Assembly (NCBI RefSeq): GCF_025641885.1
Contig: NZ_JAOTQN010000003.1
Coordinates: 141,015 to 205,014 of the forward strand
Direction of reading: 5' to 3'
Length of the DNA stretch: 64,000 bases
From: Pyrobaculum sp. 3827-6
GTDB lineage: Archaea; Thermoproteota; Thermoprotei; Thermoproteales; Thermoproteaceae
Position 1 is the first letter of the stretch, and every line of letters begins with the position of its first letter. A program made the position numbers and the translations under genes. Shown here one piece after another: positions 8,541 to 17,747 of the stretch. Below the pieces are notes generated by a model. It ran no database searches. It had not been told where the DNA came from and worked only from the letters and a program-made list of their open reading frames with translations.

Positions 8541-8852
8541 GTGCACAGAGCCTTAGCCACGGTGGCTGTGTTTAAGCTTTTCTTATCGCTCGTCGTGTTT
8601 TTTACTACATCCACCATCGACGCGGTTCTGCTAGTGAGCGTCTTGTTGATGACAATATCTGCATTAATTATCCGCATAGTTGAGGAGGCCGAGGTTGCCT
8701 TCATCCTAGTGGGGCTTATACTGCTCATAGACGTTATAGGTCTACTCCTCTCCTTTACTTTACTATCGCTGAGGGTGGTGCTGGCGTATGCGTTTCTCGT
8801 GGTGTGGGACATCCAGGTACTAATGCTCCTTAGACAAATCCTACGGACGTGA
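8541..8852 (+). CDS. Small four-helix membrane protein, unknown
   Basis: The 103-residue protein is almost entirely hydrophobic, with about four predicted transmembrane helices (around residues 5-25, 28-46, 50-70 and 75-95). I see no motif. GTG 8541 is about 24 nt from a TTATTTA box at 8513-8520, consistent with a leaderless message. It is convergent with the next minus-strand gene, whose stop directly abuts its own. It may be restricted to the Thermoproteales. Confidence 0.6.
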   Translation: MHRALATVAVFKLFLSLVVFFTTSTIDAVLLVSVLLMTISALIIRIVEEAEVAFILVGLILLIDVIGLLLSFTLLSLRVVLAYAFLVVWDIQVLMLLRQILRT

Positions 8853-9188
8853 CTACTCCACCACCTTAATTACCCTGCGGACTCTATACATATCTAGATA
8901 CCCCCACGCCTCGAGTACTATGTCTACTTCACCTACGCCAGATAAGATCTTTATGAGGTTACCCTCCACTTTTAGCTGAACGCCTTTAGGCTCTACTTTG
9001 TATTTGAAATTCTGAATAAATATATATAGTTTATCTAAGTCGATTATACTATTACTCCTTACTAATTGTGGCAGTGGATAATTTTTGAAAATTGTAACTA
9101 ATTTGTAGTCGTGGTGGATTCTCTGGGCTAAGAAAACGCCTATGGCTACTACTATCGCCGAGGATATGGCCTCAAGCGTTAGATTCAT
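8853..9188 (-). CDS. Hypothetical protein with N-terminal membrane anchor
   Basis: From ATG 9188 the 111-residue product begins MNLTLEAISSAIVVAIGVFLAQRI, an N-terminal transmembrane segment or signal anchor. A soluble beta-rich domain of about 85 residues follows. No family is recognised. The start overlaps the 3' end of the upstream HIT-like gene by 17 bp, suggesting coupled translation; an in-frame ATG at 9215 lies further inside that gene. Confidence 0.55.
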   Translation of the reverse strand: MNLTLEAISSAIVVAIGVFLAQRIHHDYKLVTIFKNYPLPQLVRSNSIIDLDKLYIFIQNFKYKVEPKGVQLKVEGNLIKILSGVGEVDIVLEAWGYLDMYRVRRVIKVVE

Positions 9189-9501
9189 GGCAACATTTTT
9201 CAATAACCCTCTCATATACGTCGCTGGGGGCTAGCGGAATTACCTTTATGCCGCCGAAAAACGCCACATTTACATCCCCACACCAACGAGGTATTATATG
9301 CACCTCCCGGTCTTTGATGTAGATATTAAAACCCTCCGGGGAGAGCTCGGCCTTCATGTACCTCACCACGTTATCTATGACGTGTTTAAGGGCCGCCAGT
9401 TCTCTCTCCCCGAGTTTAAGGACGGGTTTTTTTAATTTGATCACCACGTGGCCGCCGTTGAAAGGCCTCTCTGCGGCCTCTACCACTACGTCAGCTACCA
9501 C
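9172..9501 (-). CDS. HIT-like fold protein with degenerate histidine triad
   Basis: The 109-residue protein has GGHVVIKLKKPVLKLGERELAAL, followed by DREVHIIPRWCGDVNVAFFGG. The latter aligns by eye with the C-terminal HxHxHxxPRW.GD.N region of HIT-family nucleotidyl hydrolases/transferases. Only one histidine of the triad remains, so catalysis is doubtful. GTG 9501 is the first start in the frame after tfb's side. It forms a two-gene unit with the membrane-anchored protein downstream. Confidence 0.5.
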   Translation of the reverse strand: MVADVVVEAAERPFNGGHVVIKLKKPVLKLGERELAALKHVIDNVVRYMKAELSPEGFNIYIKDREVHIIPRWCGDVNVAFFGGIKVIPLAPSDVYERVIEKCCHESNA

Positions 9502-9534
9502 CGCGAACCTAGAGGAGAGGTTTTTAAAAAATTT

Positions 9535-10536
9535 TTACTTTATAGGTACCTTGATGTTAAGCGCCTTAGCTAATTCTTTGTACCTATTCCTGACTGTGAC
9601 CTCTGTGACTCCGGCGGCCACCGCGAAGTCTTTCTGAGTTCTGTTGTCGCCGTGCATTAGCGAGGCGATGTACACCGCGGCGGCGGCGAGGCCAGCCGGA
9701 TCTTTACCGGCGGTTATGCCGGCTTTCTTCGCCTTCTGAAGTATGTCTATTGCAGACTTGATCACCTCACCGCTGAGTTTTAACTGCTCCGCGATCCTCG
9801 AGATGTAGAGGATCGGGTCGCTTATAGGCACCTTTACATTTAGCTCTCTGAGGAGGAGTCTGTAGCACCTAGCCACCTCTCTCCTTGACGCTTTTGTATA
9901 CCTAACTAGCTCGTCTAGAGGTCTTGGCATCTTCATCATACGGCAGGCCATGTAGAGGGCGGCGGCTGCCATGGCCTCTACAGATCTCCCTCTGACTAGC
10001 TCTTTCTCTAGGGCTTGTCTGTAGATCTCCAGCGCCTGTTCTATACAGGGCCTTGGTATGCCCATGGAGCTCCTCAGCCTCTCTAGCTCCTGGGCTGCTT
10101 GTATGAAGTTTCTCTCGTACGACGTCTGTACCCTGGCCCTTGTCTGCCATTTCCTCAGCCTAATGACCTCTAGCTTTCTTTTAATGTCGAGCTCTTTCCC
10201 AGATACGTCTTTGTCTCTCCAGTCTATTACCGTGGTTAGAGCCTCTGAGATGAGTCTCGTGAGGGGGGCGCCAGTACGGGCCCTCTGGCCCTTTTCCTCT
10301 GAGGTAAAGGCCCTCCACTCCGGCCCCAGGTCGAGGAGCTGTTCCTGGACAACTGCGCCGCATACTATACACACCACCTCACCCTTCTCGTAGTTGTATA
10401 CGAACTTGTCATTCCCGCAGATGGGGCATCGGTATACCTCGCCGGTGTCTGTAACAAGACTTAAATACCCCTCACTATCTCTGTTGATGCGGAGTTTAAG
10501 AGGCTTGCCTGAGGACGTGGGGTTAGTCTCGGACAT
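9535..10536 (-). CDS. tfb: Transcription initiation factor TFB
   Basis: The 333-residue protein has an N-terminal zinc ribbon (CPICGNDKF...VVCIVCG) and a B-finger region (GPEWRAFTSEEKGQRARTGAP). Two cyclin-like repeats follow (from about residue 135 and 230). TFB binds TBP-TATA and the BRE and recruits RNA polymerase; it is the factor that would read the TTTAAA promoters found throughout this window. ATG 10536 has a TATA-like TTTTATAC box on its strand near 10565, leaving a leader of a few nucleotides. Confidence 0.95.
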   Translation of the reverse strand: MSETNPTSSGKPLKLRINRDSEGYLSLVTDTGEVYRCPICGNDKFVYNYEKGEVVCIVCGAVVQEQLLDLGPEWRAFTSEEKGQRARTGAPLTRLISEALTTVIDWRDKDVSGKELDIKRKLEVIRLRKWQTRARVQTSYERNFIQAAQELERLRSSMGIPRPCIEQALEIYRQALEKELVRGRSVEAMAAAALYMACRMMKMPRPLDELVRYTKASRREVARCYRLLLRELNVKVPISDPILYISRIAEQLKLSGEVIKSAIDILQKAKKAGITAGKDPAGLAAAAVYIASLMHGDNRTQKDFAVAAGVTEVTVRNRYKELAKALNIKVPIK

Positions 10537-10611
10537 GGCGTGTTTATAAGCTTTTCTGGGGTATAAAAATCTTTCGTTTATAACACGAGACTGGTTCTGG
10601 GACAGGTGTAG

Positions 10612-11571
10612 CTACACAGACCTTAGAAGTTTCCTAACTTTTGCAAGCGCGCCGTAGATCTGTGTGAGTCCGTGGGCCCCCCTCAAGATGGCGTAGTGAG
10701 CCTCGGCTATTATGTAGGCAAGCTCGGGTTTTACATACTCCGGCACGTCTAGCCTCAGCACCTCTCTGTGTATCTGCTTTATGATCTCCAGCTCGCCGAC
10801 GCCGCCGTCCACCACGAATCCATATATCTGAGTGGCGGCTTTTCCAAAACTCCCCCTCACAGCCTCGTGAAGAGCCTCTCTCAAAAGCCGGGGGCTCACC
10901 ATGCCGAGGGCTCTGGCCACCACCTCCTCAGTCACCTCCTTATCTACAGAGGCAGCTATCTGCAGGGCGTTTATAGCCCTCCTCATATCGCCCTGGGTGA
11001 ACTCATATATCGTCTCCAACGCGTCATCTGAGATCTTAACCCCCTCGTTCTCGGCTATGTAGCGGAGCCGTGTAAAAACAGCCTCCTTGGGGAGGGGGGA
11101 GAACCTAAACATTACAGTACGGGACTGGATAGGCTCGATAATCCCGCTAATGTAGTTTGCTAGTAGTATGAATCTTGTGTTTTGTGCGTATATTTCCATT
11201 ATTCTGCGTAGTGCTTGTTGTGCGTCTGAAGTCATGTTGTCTGCTTCGTCTAGTATGACTAGTTTAAAGGGTGCCTTGCCCACGGGCGCTGTCCGTGCGA
11301 ATTCCTTTACTCTCTCCCGGATTACATTTATCCCTCTCTCGTCTGATGCGTTGAGCTCCAGCGTGTTCTCCCGCCAGTATTCGCCGTAGAGTTCTCTAGC
11401 CAAGACAAGGGCCATGGTGGTCTTCCCAGTGCCGGGAGGGCCGTAGAAGAGGAGATGCGGCATGTCGCCGCTCTTCACAAAACCCCTAAGCCTAGCCTTA
11501 ACCTCCTCTAAATCCACCACCTCATCAAAAGAACGAGGACGATACTTCTCAAACCAAAACAACTCGCTCAT
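10612..11571 (-). CDS. rfcS: Replication factor C small subunit
   Basis: The 319-residue AAA+ clamp-loader subunit has an RFC box ([15 protein letters not shown]), Walker A ([12 protein letters not shown]), Walker B (VILDEADNM) and the LNASDERG motif. The usual SRC motif reads SRT (QSRTVMFRF). It loads PCNA onto primer-template DNA together with RFC-L, which is not in the window. ATG 11571 overlaps the upstream gene's stop (ATGA). Some Pyrobaculum-type genomes encode two small subunits; which one this is cannot be told here. Confidence 0.95.
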   Translation of the reverse strand: MSELFWFEKYRPRSFDEVVDLEEVKARLRGFVKSGDMPHLLFYGPPGTGKTTMALVLARELYGEYWRENTLELNASDERGINVIRERVKEFARTAPVGKAPFKLVILDEADNMTSDAQQALRRIMEIYAQNTRFILLANYISGIIEPIQSRTVMFRFSPLPKEAVFTRLRYIAENEGVKISDDALETIYEFTQGDMRRAINALQIAASVDKEVTEEVVARALGMVSPRLLREALHEAVRGSFGKAATQIYGFVVDGGVGELEIIKQIHREVLRLDVPEYVKPELAYIIAEAHYAILRGAHGLTQIYGALAKVRKLLRSV

Positions 11572-12008
11572 ATGTAGAACTCCTCTGCCAGCTCTGTTTT
11601 TATGTATTGACCTCCTTTAAGCAATACGTAGCCAAGGCGGTTCAAGATTTGTAAAAGTTCGTACTCCCTCCCGCCGAGTTTTTCCGCATCAGACACAGAT
11701 ATGGGGAGCTTCTCTAGCAACTCACGCGCGGCTTCTTTCAGCACTACATACTCTCTGTTCGCCCCTTCGTCTCGCAACACAAGCACAAGGCCTCTCTCCA
11801 GGGCCTGCCTCAGCGCCTGCCTCGACTTAATCTCCGACAGCTGTACAAACTTCTTCTCCCGGAGCATGTCTATAAAAGAAGACTTCTGGGGCTGACGCGC
11901 CCCCGGCGCCGATTTTTTCAACTCCCGCAACTCCTCAAGGACTGTGTTTAGCATTATCTCTATCTCGTCTAGCCTCTCCAGAACCCGCTTAACGTCTTCG
12001 CACACCAC
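11568..12008 (-). CDS. Conserved hypothetical protein coupled to rfcS
   Basis: The 146-residue protein has an N-terminal coiled-coil segment (residues 1-35), a low-complexity linker, and a C-terminal region that could form winged-helix-like folds ([39 protein letters not shown]). No family is recognised. It is directly upstream of and overlaps rfcS by ATGA, which suggests a link to replication. Two tandem GTG codons (12008 and 12005) are possible starts; 12005 is 23.5 nt from the TATTTAATTC box. Confidence 0.6.
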   Translation of the reverse strand: MVCEDVKRVLERLDEIEIMLNTVLEELRELKKSAPGARQPQKSSFIDMLREKKFVQLSEIKSRQALRQALERGLVLVLRDEGANREYVVLKEAARELLEKLPISVSDAEKLGGREYELLQILNRLGYVLLKGGQYIKTELAEEFYI

Positions 12009-12033
12009 GTAACTCTTGTACCGAATTAAATAT

Positions 12034-13203
12034 CTAGGCGTGTATCTCTACCACGTCGTTGTCGTGGAGGACGTAGTCGCGCCCCACTCTCTTTGGGTGG
12101 CTGGGGAATGTCTCTCTGCGCCACACCACTGCGTATTTAAACGTCTCGGCGAGTGAGGAGTGTATCAAAGCCGCCACCTCGCCCACTGTGGAGCCTGCCT
12201 TCACCACAATAGGCTTACTTACATAGGTCTTTGAGTGTATAGGTTTTGTAAATACTCTTATCCTCCCCGTGGCTTGGAGAAGATCCTCTAGCAACCTCCT
12301 CCTGTCTAGAGAGCAACTCCTCAAGTCGGCGAGGTAGTACCTAACGCCGCTTTTAGAAAAGAAATCCACGACGTCGGCAGCCGGCTTTATGGAGTCTATT
12401 TTTGTGACCACGGCGATTGTGGGTTTATACATCTTGTCGACGTACAGGGCTTCCTCTACCTCGTCGAGCGCCACTGCGCCTTCTATGTAGACAACAGCGT
12501 GGTGTATCCCATACTCGTTTAGAATCCTCTTGACATCGTTTAAAGTGCCGCCCAGCACCCTCCCCCCTCCAATTATCTGTATACCGCCGAGGCCACGCCT
12601 CTCAATTTTCACGTAGTTGCTAGGCGGCGTAAGGTGCACACCCTCGTCTTCAAAAAAGCTGAGAATTTTCTCCAAGACTCCGAGGCCGGCGTCGGCGCCC
12701 ACCACCAACAAGACGGCGTCGGCGTTTCTCACCGTGGCCAGGGTAATGGTGTTTAGCTCGCTACTCTGTTCCAAAACTAGACTCGGCGTCTTGACCAGCT
12801 GTACATAGACGCCGTCTTCTACAAACATCGAGGGCACCGGCTCCACGGTGGAAAACGGCAGGTCGTCAGGCCTAAGCGTTGTGTTTGTAAGACACTGGAG
12901 GAGGGAGGTCTTCCCAGAGCTGGGCGGCCCCACAACAGCCACCTGGATGTCGCCCTCCTTAGCCACGTAGAGGCGGGCCCCGCCTCCGCCGCGTATTGCC
13001 CTCTCCTTCTCCCGCCTCTCGTAGAGCTCTCTCTTCAGCTCAGCCATTCTCCTCCTGACGTGTTTTATAAGCTTCTCAGTGCCCTTGTGCTTAGGCACCG
13101 TCGAGAGAAACTCCTCCATAGCCCTGATCTTGTCCTCCGGCGTCTTAGCCTCCATCACCTTCAGCCACGCGGCCTTGGCCTCGGCTGGTAAATTCGCCGG
13201 CAC
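12034..13203 (-). CDS. DRG/OBG-type GTPase with C-terminal TGS domain
   Basis: The 389-residue GTPase of the developmentally regulated GTP-binding (DRG) type has a basic helical N-terminus and a P-loop (VVGPPSSGKTSLLQCLT) near residue 90. A switch I-like LPFSTVEPVP and the G4 motif VTKID follow. A TGS domain fills the last 70 or so residues (IVVKAGSTVGEVAALIHSSL...RDYVLHDNDVVEIHA). The G3 motif, DxPG in DRGs, reads KTPS here, so GTP hydrolysis may differ. DRGs associate with translating ribosomes in eukaryotes. Start GTG 13203. Confidence 0.82.
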   Translation of the reverse strand: MPANLPAEAKAAWLKVMEAKTPEDKIRAMEEFLSTVPKHKGTEKLIKHVRRRMAELKRELYERREKERAIRGGGGARLYVAKEGDIQVAVVGPPSSGKTSLLQCLTNTTLRPDDLPFSTVEPVPSMFVEDGVYVQLVKTPSLVLEQSSELNTITLATVRNADAVLLVVGADAGLGVLEKILSFFEDEGVHLTPPSNYVKIERRGLGGIQIIGGGRVLGGTLNDVKRILNEYGIHHAVVYIEGAVALDEVEEALYVDKMYKPTIAVVTKIDSIKPAADVVDFFSKSGVRYYLADLRSCSLDRRRLLEDLLQATGRIRVFTKPIHSKTYVSKPIVVKAGSTVGEVAALIHSSLAETFKYAVVWRRETFPSHPKRVGRDYVLHDNDVVEIHA

Positions 13204-13227
13204 TGGAAAAACTACGCCCGGGGCTTT

Positions 13228-13908
13228 TTAGACTTTCCTGCCGAAGAACTTCCTAAGCCTCTCTCTAGTCTCCTCGCTGGTGCCCACCTCAGCCAGTTTG
13301 TGTAGATAGGGAACCGCGTCGTCCACCACTTCAAGAAGGCGCCTCTTCGGCGAGGCGAAGCTCGCGACGTGGCTAGGCGGCGAGAATAACTTCTCAAGCT
13401 CCAGCCCGCCTATTTCAGAAACGACTCCGAACGACAAAGCTTCACGCGCCGTGAAATCTCTGCTCAACATAATCCTCAGATGGCCATGTGAAAACAGACG
13501 ACTCCCCATCGCCACGGTGTACGGCGGGAAAAGCCCCAGGTTTATGCCCTGCAGAGAAAATTTCACCGACTCGTGAGCCGCGACGACGTAGTCTAGGAAG
13601 TACAATAACTCGACCCCGAAGCCGTAGACATCCCCCCGTACATGCGCCACCACCCGCCTCTCGCATTCAAGCAACTTCTTAACAAGCTCATGAATCTTCA
13701 AAAGGTACTCAAGCGCCTTTTCCCTCCCCTCTAGAAATATCGACAGATCTAGCCCAGCGGAGAAAACCGGACCCTCGTTCGTAATTACTACATCTCTCTC
13801 ACATCTCAGCCCTAGTAGATCCTTGAGAAGATTTGGCGTAAACGCGTTTCTCTTCTCACCTATGAGGACAACTCTGTCGTATTTGCCAATTGTTTCTATC
13901 CTTATCAC
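13228..13908 (-). CDS. Enoyl-CoA hydratase/isomerase (crotonase) family protein
   Basis: The crotonase-fold protein, about 226 aa from GTG 13908, has an oxyanion-hole segment (GPVFSAGLDLSIFL) and the second oxyanion-hole helix (HVRGDVYGFGVELLYFLDYVVAA). Canonical catalytic glutamates are not obvious, so hydratase activity is not certain. ATG 13929 also opens the frame but lies inside the shared TTTAAA box. GTG 13908 is 24.5 nt from that box centre and is preferred. Confidence 0.7.
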   Translation of the reverse strand: MIRIETIGKYDRVVLIGEKRNAFTPNLLKDLLGLRCERDVVITNEGPVFSAGLDLSIFLEGREKALEYLLKIHELVKKLLECERRVVAHVRGDVYGFGVELLYFLDYVVAAHESVKFSLQGINLGLFPPYTVAMGSRLFSHGHLRIMLSRDFTAREALSFGVVSEIGGLELEKLFSPPSHVASFASPKRRLLEVVDDAVPYLHKLAEVGTSEETRERLRKFFGRKV

Positions 13909-13929
13909 AATTCCGCCTAATAAAGACAT

Positions 13930-13935
13930 TTTAAA
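13930..13935. promoter_or_regulatory. Shared TTTAAA box between GTG 13908 (-) and ATG 13954 (+)
   Basis: The box is centred at 13932.5, 24.5 nt from the minus start and 21.5 nt from the plus start. The starts are 46 nt apart. It is the only TATA-like sequence between isocitrate dehydrogenase and the crotonase gene. Confidence 0.6.
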
Positions 13936-13953
13936 CTATTCGTCGAGAGGCAT

Positions 13954-15273
13954 ATGGCTACAGATATTGAGAAAATCAAAAGCAACATAACAAACATAGT
14001 GCCATACGCCGGTAGGTATGTAGATCCGCCAGAGGGTGAATACGTACAATACACAGGTCCAGGCCAGCTGAAGGTGCCGGACAAGGTTGTGATAGGGTAC
14101 ATAGAGGGCGATGGAATAGGGCCAGAGGTGGCCTACGCCGCAATAAAGGTTGCCAACGCCGCCGTAGAGAAGGCGTATGGCAAATCGAGGAGAATAACCT
14201 GGTACGAGGTTGTGGTTGGGGAAAAAGCCGAAAAAATCTTCGGAAGCCGGCTACCGGACCAGAGCGTTGAGGTGTTGAAAAAGGTGAGGGTATTCCTCAA
14301 AGCCCCCCTGGAGACTCCGGTGGGCGGGGGTTTCAGGAGCATAAACGTCACTCTGCGCCAGCTCTTTGATCTCTACGCCAATATAAGGCCTGTTAAGTAC
14401 TTCCCCGGCCTCCCCTCCCCCCTAAAGAGGCCGGAGTCCGTTGATCTGGTTATTTTCAGAGAAAACACCGAGGACGTATACGCTGGGATCGAGTGGCCAT
14501 ATAACAGTCCGGAGGCCGCTAAGCTGAGAGAAATCTTGAAGAGGGAGTTTGGGGTCAGCCTAAGAGATGACGCGGGCATTGGCATAAAGCCGATAAGTAA
14601 ATTCGGCACGCAGAGAATAGCGAGGCTGGCCCTGAAGTTCGCCGTGGAGAACAAGAGGCGTGTCGTAACTGTGATGCACAAGGGCAATATACAGAAATAT
14701 ACAGAAGGGGCCTTCAAAGAGTGGGCCTTTGAGGTGGCTAGGAATGAATTTAGGAACTACGTGGTGTTTGAAGACGAGCTGGCTCAACACGGCGGCAAGG
14801 TGCCTGAAGGCAAGATCTTGGTGAACGACAGAATCGCCGACAATATGCTACAGCAACTACTCACGAGGACAGGCGAGTACGATGTGATACTAGCGCCGAA
14901 CCTCAACGGAGACTACGTCTCTGACGAGGCCGCCGGGCTCGTCGGAGGACTCGGCGTGGCGCCGGGCATCGACGTAGGAGACTGGGGAATGATGGCGGAG
15001 CCCGTACATGGAACAGCCCCGAAGTACAGAGGAAAAAACTACGTAAACCCGACGGCTACTATATTAGCCCTGGAGCTACTACTCCGCTTCATTGGGTGGA
15101 GAGAGGCGGCCAATTACATAATCAAGGGCGTTGAGACCGCGTATAGAGAGGGGTACTTCACGGGAGATCTCGCTAGGCAGATGGACGAGGATGAGAGAAA
15201 ACAAAGAGTTAAGGAAGTACTCGGAACTCAGGAATTTGCAGATAAAGTAGTTGAGATAATAAAAAATCTCTAG
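13954..15273 (+). CDS. icd: NADP-type isocitrate dehydrogenase
   Basis: The 439-residue product matches prokaryotic isocitrate dehydrogenase, which decarboxylates isocitrate to 2-oxoglutarate in the citric acid cycle. Seen are GYIEGDGIGPEVAYAAIKV, the substrate loop GGGFRSINVTLRQLFDLYANIRP, IFRENTEDVYAGIEW, and the cofactor-side GTAPKYRGKNYVNPTA. Coenzyme choice cannot be settled by eye. ATG 13954 is preceded by GAGG and by the shared TTTAAA box. The stop overlaps the convergent GNAT gene's stop in CTAG. Confidence 0.93.
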   Translation: MATDIEKIKSNITNIVPYAGRYVDPPEGEYVQYTGPGQLKVPDKVVIGYIEGDGIGPEVAYAAIKVANAAVEKAYGKSRRITWYEVVVGEKAEKIFGSRLPDQSVEVLKKVRVFLKAPLETPVGGGFRSINVTLRQLFDLYANIRPVKYFPGLPSPLKRPESVDLVIFRENTEDVYAGIEWPYNSPEAAKLREILKREFGVSLRDDAGIGIKPISKFGTQRIARLALKFAVENKRRVVTVMHKGNIQKYTEGAFKEWAFEVARNEFRNYVVFEDELAQHGGKVPEGKILVNDRIADNMLQQLLTRTGEYDVILAPNLNGDYVSDEAAGLVGGLGVAPGIDVGDWGMMAEPVHGTAPKYRGKNYVNPTATILALELLLRFIGWREAANYIIKGVETAYREGYFTGDLARQMDEDERKQRVKEVLGTQEFADKVVEIIKNL

Positions 15274-15749
15274 ACTTCTTTTGCAAATAGGTACTCGACA
15301 GGCCTAAAGCCCATCTTTTTATAAAAGTTAATAGCTATTTCGTTAAGGGCCGGGAAAGACGCCATAATCACCTCGGCGCCTCTCTTCCTCAGCTGCTCCA
15401 TCCCCTCCATCATCAACCTCTTGCCAATACCTTTCCTCCGGTACTCAGGCAGTATGTAGAACTCCTTGATAATGCCGGCGTACTTTGGGTAGTAGAATAT
15501 CCTATCCTCGACGTCGCCTTTCAGCAGGCCCACTACTTTACTGCCCTCCACCGCAACTACCAACACAGAGGAGGGGTTATTCAAGGCGTTTTCTAAATAC
15601 TTCCGGGCGGCTTGTTCTATGTCTGGCGCCACCTGTAACAAGGGGTCAAACTCGGCATTTAGCTTCTTCAACCTCACTACTAGTTGAACAGCTGAGTCAA
15701 GGTCTTCTTTTGTAGCAGGCCTAATTACTACAGTTGGATACATGCACAT
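15270..15749 (-). CDS. GNAT-family N-acetyltransferase
   Basis: The roughly 158-residue single GNAT domain has the acetyl-CoA-binding motif A (LPEYRRKGIGKRLMMEGMEQL) near residue 115 and the C-terminal NEIAINFYKKMGF motif. The substrate is unknown; protein or small-molecule N-acetylation are both possible. ATG 15749 and ATG 15743 are both possible starts; 15743 gives a better leaderless spacing (about 25 nt) from the TATA-like TTTTTAAG near 15768. Confidence 0.85.
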   Translation of the reverse strand: MCMYPTVVIRPATKEDLDSAVQLVVRLKKLNAEFDPLLQVAPDIEQAARKYLENALNNPSSVLVVAVEGSKVVGLLKGDVEDRIFYYPKYAGIIKEFYILPEYRRKGIGKRLMMEGMEQLRKRGAEVIMASFPALNEIAINFYKKMGFRPVEYLFAKEV

Positions 15750-15879
15750 AATCTATCAATACATTTTTAAGTATTCCCAATAGCCAAATATTTAGTCTAT
15801 TAAAGATAAATATAAAACTTTTATTACTTCTATAAAAAATTTACTATTAAAAACTAAGTTAATATTATGTATAGCCTAT
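15750..15879. other. AT-rich intergenic spacer
   Basis: A 130-bp, strongly AT-rich spacer between the GNAT start and the NMD3 stop. It contains the GNAT promoter. Apart from runs of A and T that could terminate the upstream minus-strand message, I see no gene, C/D box pair or tRNA. Confidence 0.6.
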
Positions 15880-16746
15880 TTATTGACCTATGAGTATTAT
15901 TTCACTATTCAAGAGCTCCGAAATCGTCAATTGGTCGTACTTACCTGTTTCTACAGAGTAAAGAACCACGTGCCTACTACCGATGTCAACAATCTTCTTC
16001 TCCTCTCCCCGTATCCTCACCACGTCGCCGGGCTTGTACGTAACTAGTCGTAAAGAATAAGTCATGTGGTATACCTTCCTTCCGTCTCTAACGCCAACCA
16101 CCTTTGCGGTCTCCTTTATAGAACTAGGGAACTGCCTATGCAAGACATATGCTAAATGTCTAGCTAAATTTGAATTAGTAGTATAAATATCTAGCCCATC
16201 TTTCAAATATTTTATTTCACTAATAAATCCGATTTTCTTATCTTTAAATTTTAATAGTTCTTGTTCAATTATATTAAGTATTTTCTTTTTATATGTGTCA
16301 TCGAGTCCTCGCGGGGTGCCTCTTATCTGTAGTAGAGCAACTTCTTTACGACTCAGCATTTCTCTACAGGTACTACAAATGTCGTATACGTATTCGAACT
16401 CCACTACGTAGCTTAACGACCTCGGCTTAATAGAGGGGTGTGGAGTGCCCCTAACCACTATGTTGATTACTATTTTACCATCACTTTGCGAAATCTCTGC
16501 CTTCTCTAAAACACCTCTGATCGAGGTCTTTTCAGATATGATCCTCCTAGCCACCTCCCCTAAGTCGCCTCTCTTCCCCCTCACCCATTTACCCCCTAGG
16601 AACACCGCGCCGCAGTATTTACATCTGAGCAATCTCCGCTCCTTCACCAACACCAGGGGGTGCCTCTCAATGTAACACTCTTCACACTGACCCTCAATAA
16701 GTCTGTCCACAAGACGGCCGCAGTAGGGACATGGAACTTTAGCCAC
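15880..16746 (-). CDS. NMD3-family protein
   Basis: The 288-residue protein has the NMD3 N-terminal zinc modules (CPYCGRLV...CEECY, then CKYCGAVFLGGKW, then ICSTCREML). A middle RNA-binding region and a C-terminal beta-barrel domain (YKPGDVVRIRGEEKKIVDIGSRHVVLYS) follow. Eukaryotic NMD3 exports 60S subunits and monitors their joining; the archaeal form is shorter and probably acts in large-subunit maturation. The start lies 4 bp after the stop of the upstream DNA methyltransferase gene. Confidence 0.85.
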   Translation of the reverse strand: MAKVPCPYCGRLVDRLIEGQCEECYIERHPLVLVKERRLLRCKYCGAVFLGGKWVRGKRGDLGEVARRIISEKTSIRGVLEKAEISQSDGKIVINIVVRGTPHPSIKPRSLSYVVEFEYVYDICSTCREMLSRKEVALLQIRGTPRGLDDTYKKKILNIIEQELLKFKDKKIGFISEIKYLKDGLDIYTTNSNLARHLAYVLHRQFPSSIKETAKVVGVRDGRKVYHMTYSLRLVTYKPGDVVRIRGEEKKIVDIGSRHVVLYSVETGKYDQLTISELLNSEIILIGQ

Positions 16747-16750
16747 GTAT

Positions 16751-17701
16751 CTACCCCCTCCCCTCTAAATATTTTCGCACTTCTACCGCTATTGCGTAGG
16801 CGAGGGGAGGGGGGACACTCTCCCCGACTTGGTTGAATTGGGAGTCTTTCGAGCCGAGGAAGACGTAGTCGTCTGGATATCCCATCAACCTGGCCTGCTC
16901 TCTCACTGTGAGGAGCCTGTGCTCCTCGGGGTGGACAAACCTCCGGGAGCCCATGACGGTGGGCGCCACGTCGTCCCACGCCAGCCTTATATAGTTTTCA
17001 TAGAAGCCGCCGGCCCCCCGGAACCTCATCAAGGCCTCGCCAGGCCTCATCTTAGCTATCCTCTCCTGCTTCTTTATGCTGATAGTCACAGTGTCGTGAT
17101 TCGGCGGGTAGGCGCTGTCGGGTGGAGGCAGGCCGTGGAGCGCTTGTCTGACCGTAACGCCGCCGGTCTTGGGGGGCTTTATCGCGATGTTAGATATGAA
17201 GACCCGGCGCCTTCTGCTGGGCACGCCGTAGTCCTCGGCATGCAAGACGTTGAAGTACACCTCGTCGTAGCCCACCCTCTTGAACTCTCTCCTTATGTAC
17301 GTCTTTAAAGGCTCCTCAGCCAGCGCCGCGACGTTCTCCATTACAAACACCCTCGGCCCTATTTCACCCACGAGTCTTATAAATTCCAGCGTTAGTTGCC
17401 CGGCAGGGTCTACGTAGAGCCTGTCGGCAGGTTCCTCCATTCTCTCCGGGTTAGCCGCTGTGAAGGGTTCACAAGGCGGACTACCGATCACAACGTCGAC
17501 GGTGTTTGAATACTTCAATAAGTCTCTGTAGCTGACGAGCCTCACGTCCTCCTGCATCACCACAGTGTTGCCGTGGTTGACGCTGTAGGTCCGCGCCGCG
17601 TCTCTATCCACATCAACTGCAACCCTAATTTTAAATCCGGCCTTGGCGAACCCCAGGCCGAACCCCCCGCCTCCTGCAAATAGATCAACTACGTTATACA
17701 C
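16751..17701 (-). CDS. DNA (cytosine-5) methyltransferase
   Basis: The 316-residue protein has the full C5-MTase motif order: SAM site DLFAGGGGFGLGFAKAGF, catalytic GSPPCEPFT with Cys at residue 77, ENV (motif VI), RRRRVFI (motif VIII), a short target-recognition region, and motif X (NQVGESVPPPLAYAIA). It would make 5-methylcytosine; the recognition site is unknown. GTG 17701 is 24.5 nt from the shared ATTTAAAT box. The divergent neighbour looks like a PD-(D/E)XK nuclease, hinting at restriction-modification. Confidence 0.92.
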   Translation of the reverse strand: MYNVVDLFAGGGGFGLGFAKAGFKIRVAVDVDRDAARTYSVNHGNTVVMQEDVRLVSYRDLLKYSNTVDVVIGSPPCEPFTAANPERMEEPADRLYVDPAGQLTLEFIRLVGEIGPRVFVMENVAALAEEPLKTYIRREFKRVGYDEVYFNVLHAEDYGVPSRRRRVFISNIAIKPPKTGGVTVRQALHGLPPPDSAYPPNHDTVTISIKKQERIAKMRPGEALMRFRGAGGFYENYIRLAWDDVAPTVMGSRRFVHPEEHRLLTVREQARLMGYPDDYVFLGSKDSQFNQVGESVPPPLAYAIAVEVRKYLEGRG

Positions 17702-17722
17702 TTCTCATTAGTGAGTAAATTA

Positions 17723-17728
17723 TTTAAA
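17723..17728. promoter_or_regulatory. Shared TTTAAA box between GTG 17701 (-) and ATG 17748 (+)
   Basis: The box (within the palindrome ATTTAAAT) is centred at 17725.5, 24.5 nt from the methyltransferase start and 22.5 nt from the nuclease-like start. The starts are 47 nt apart. Confidence 0.65.
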
Positions 17729-17747
17729 TACACAACCCACGCCCTTT

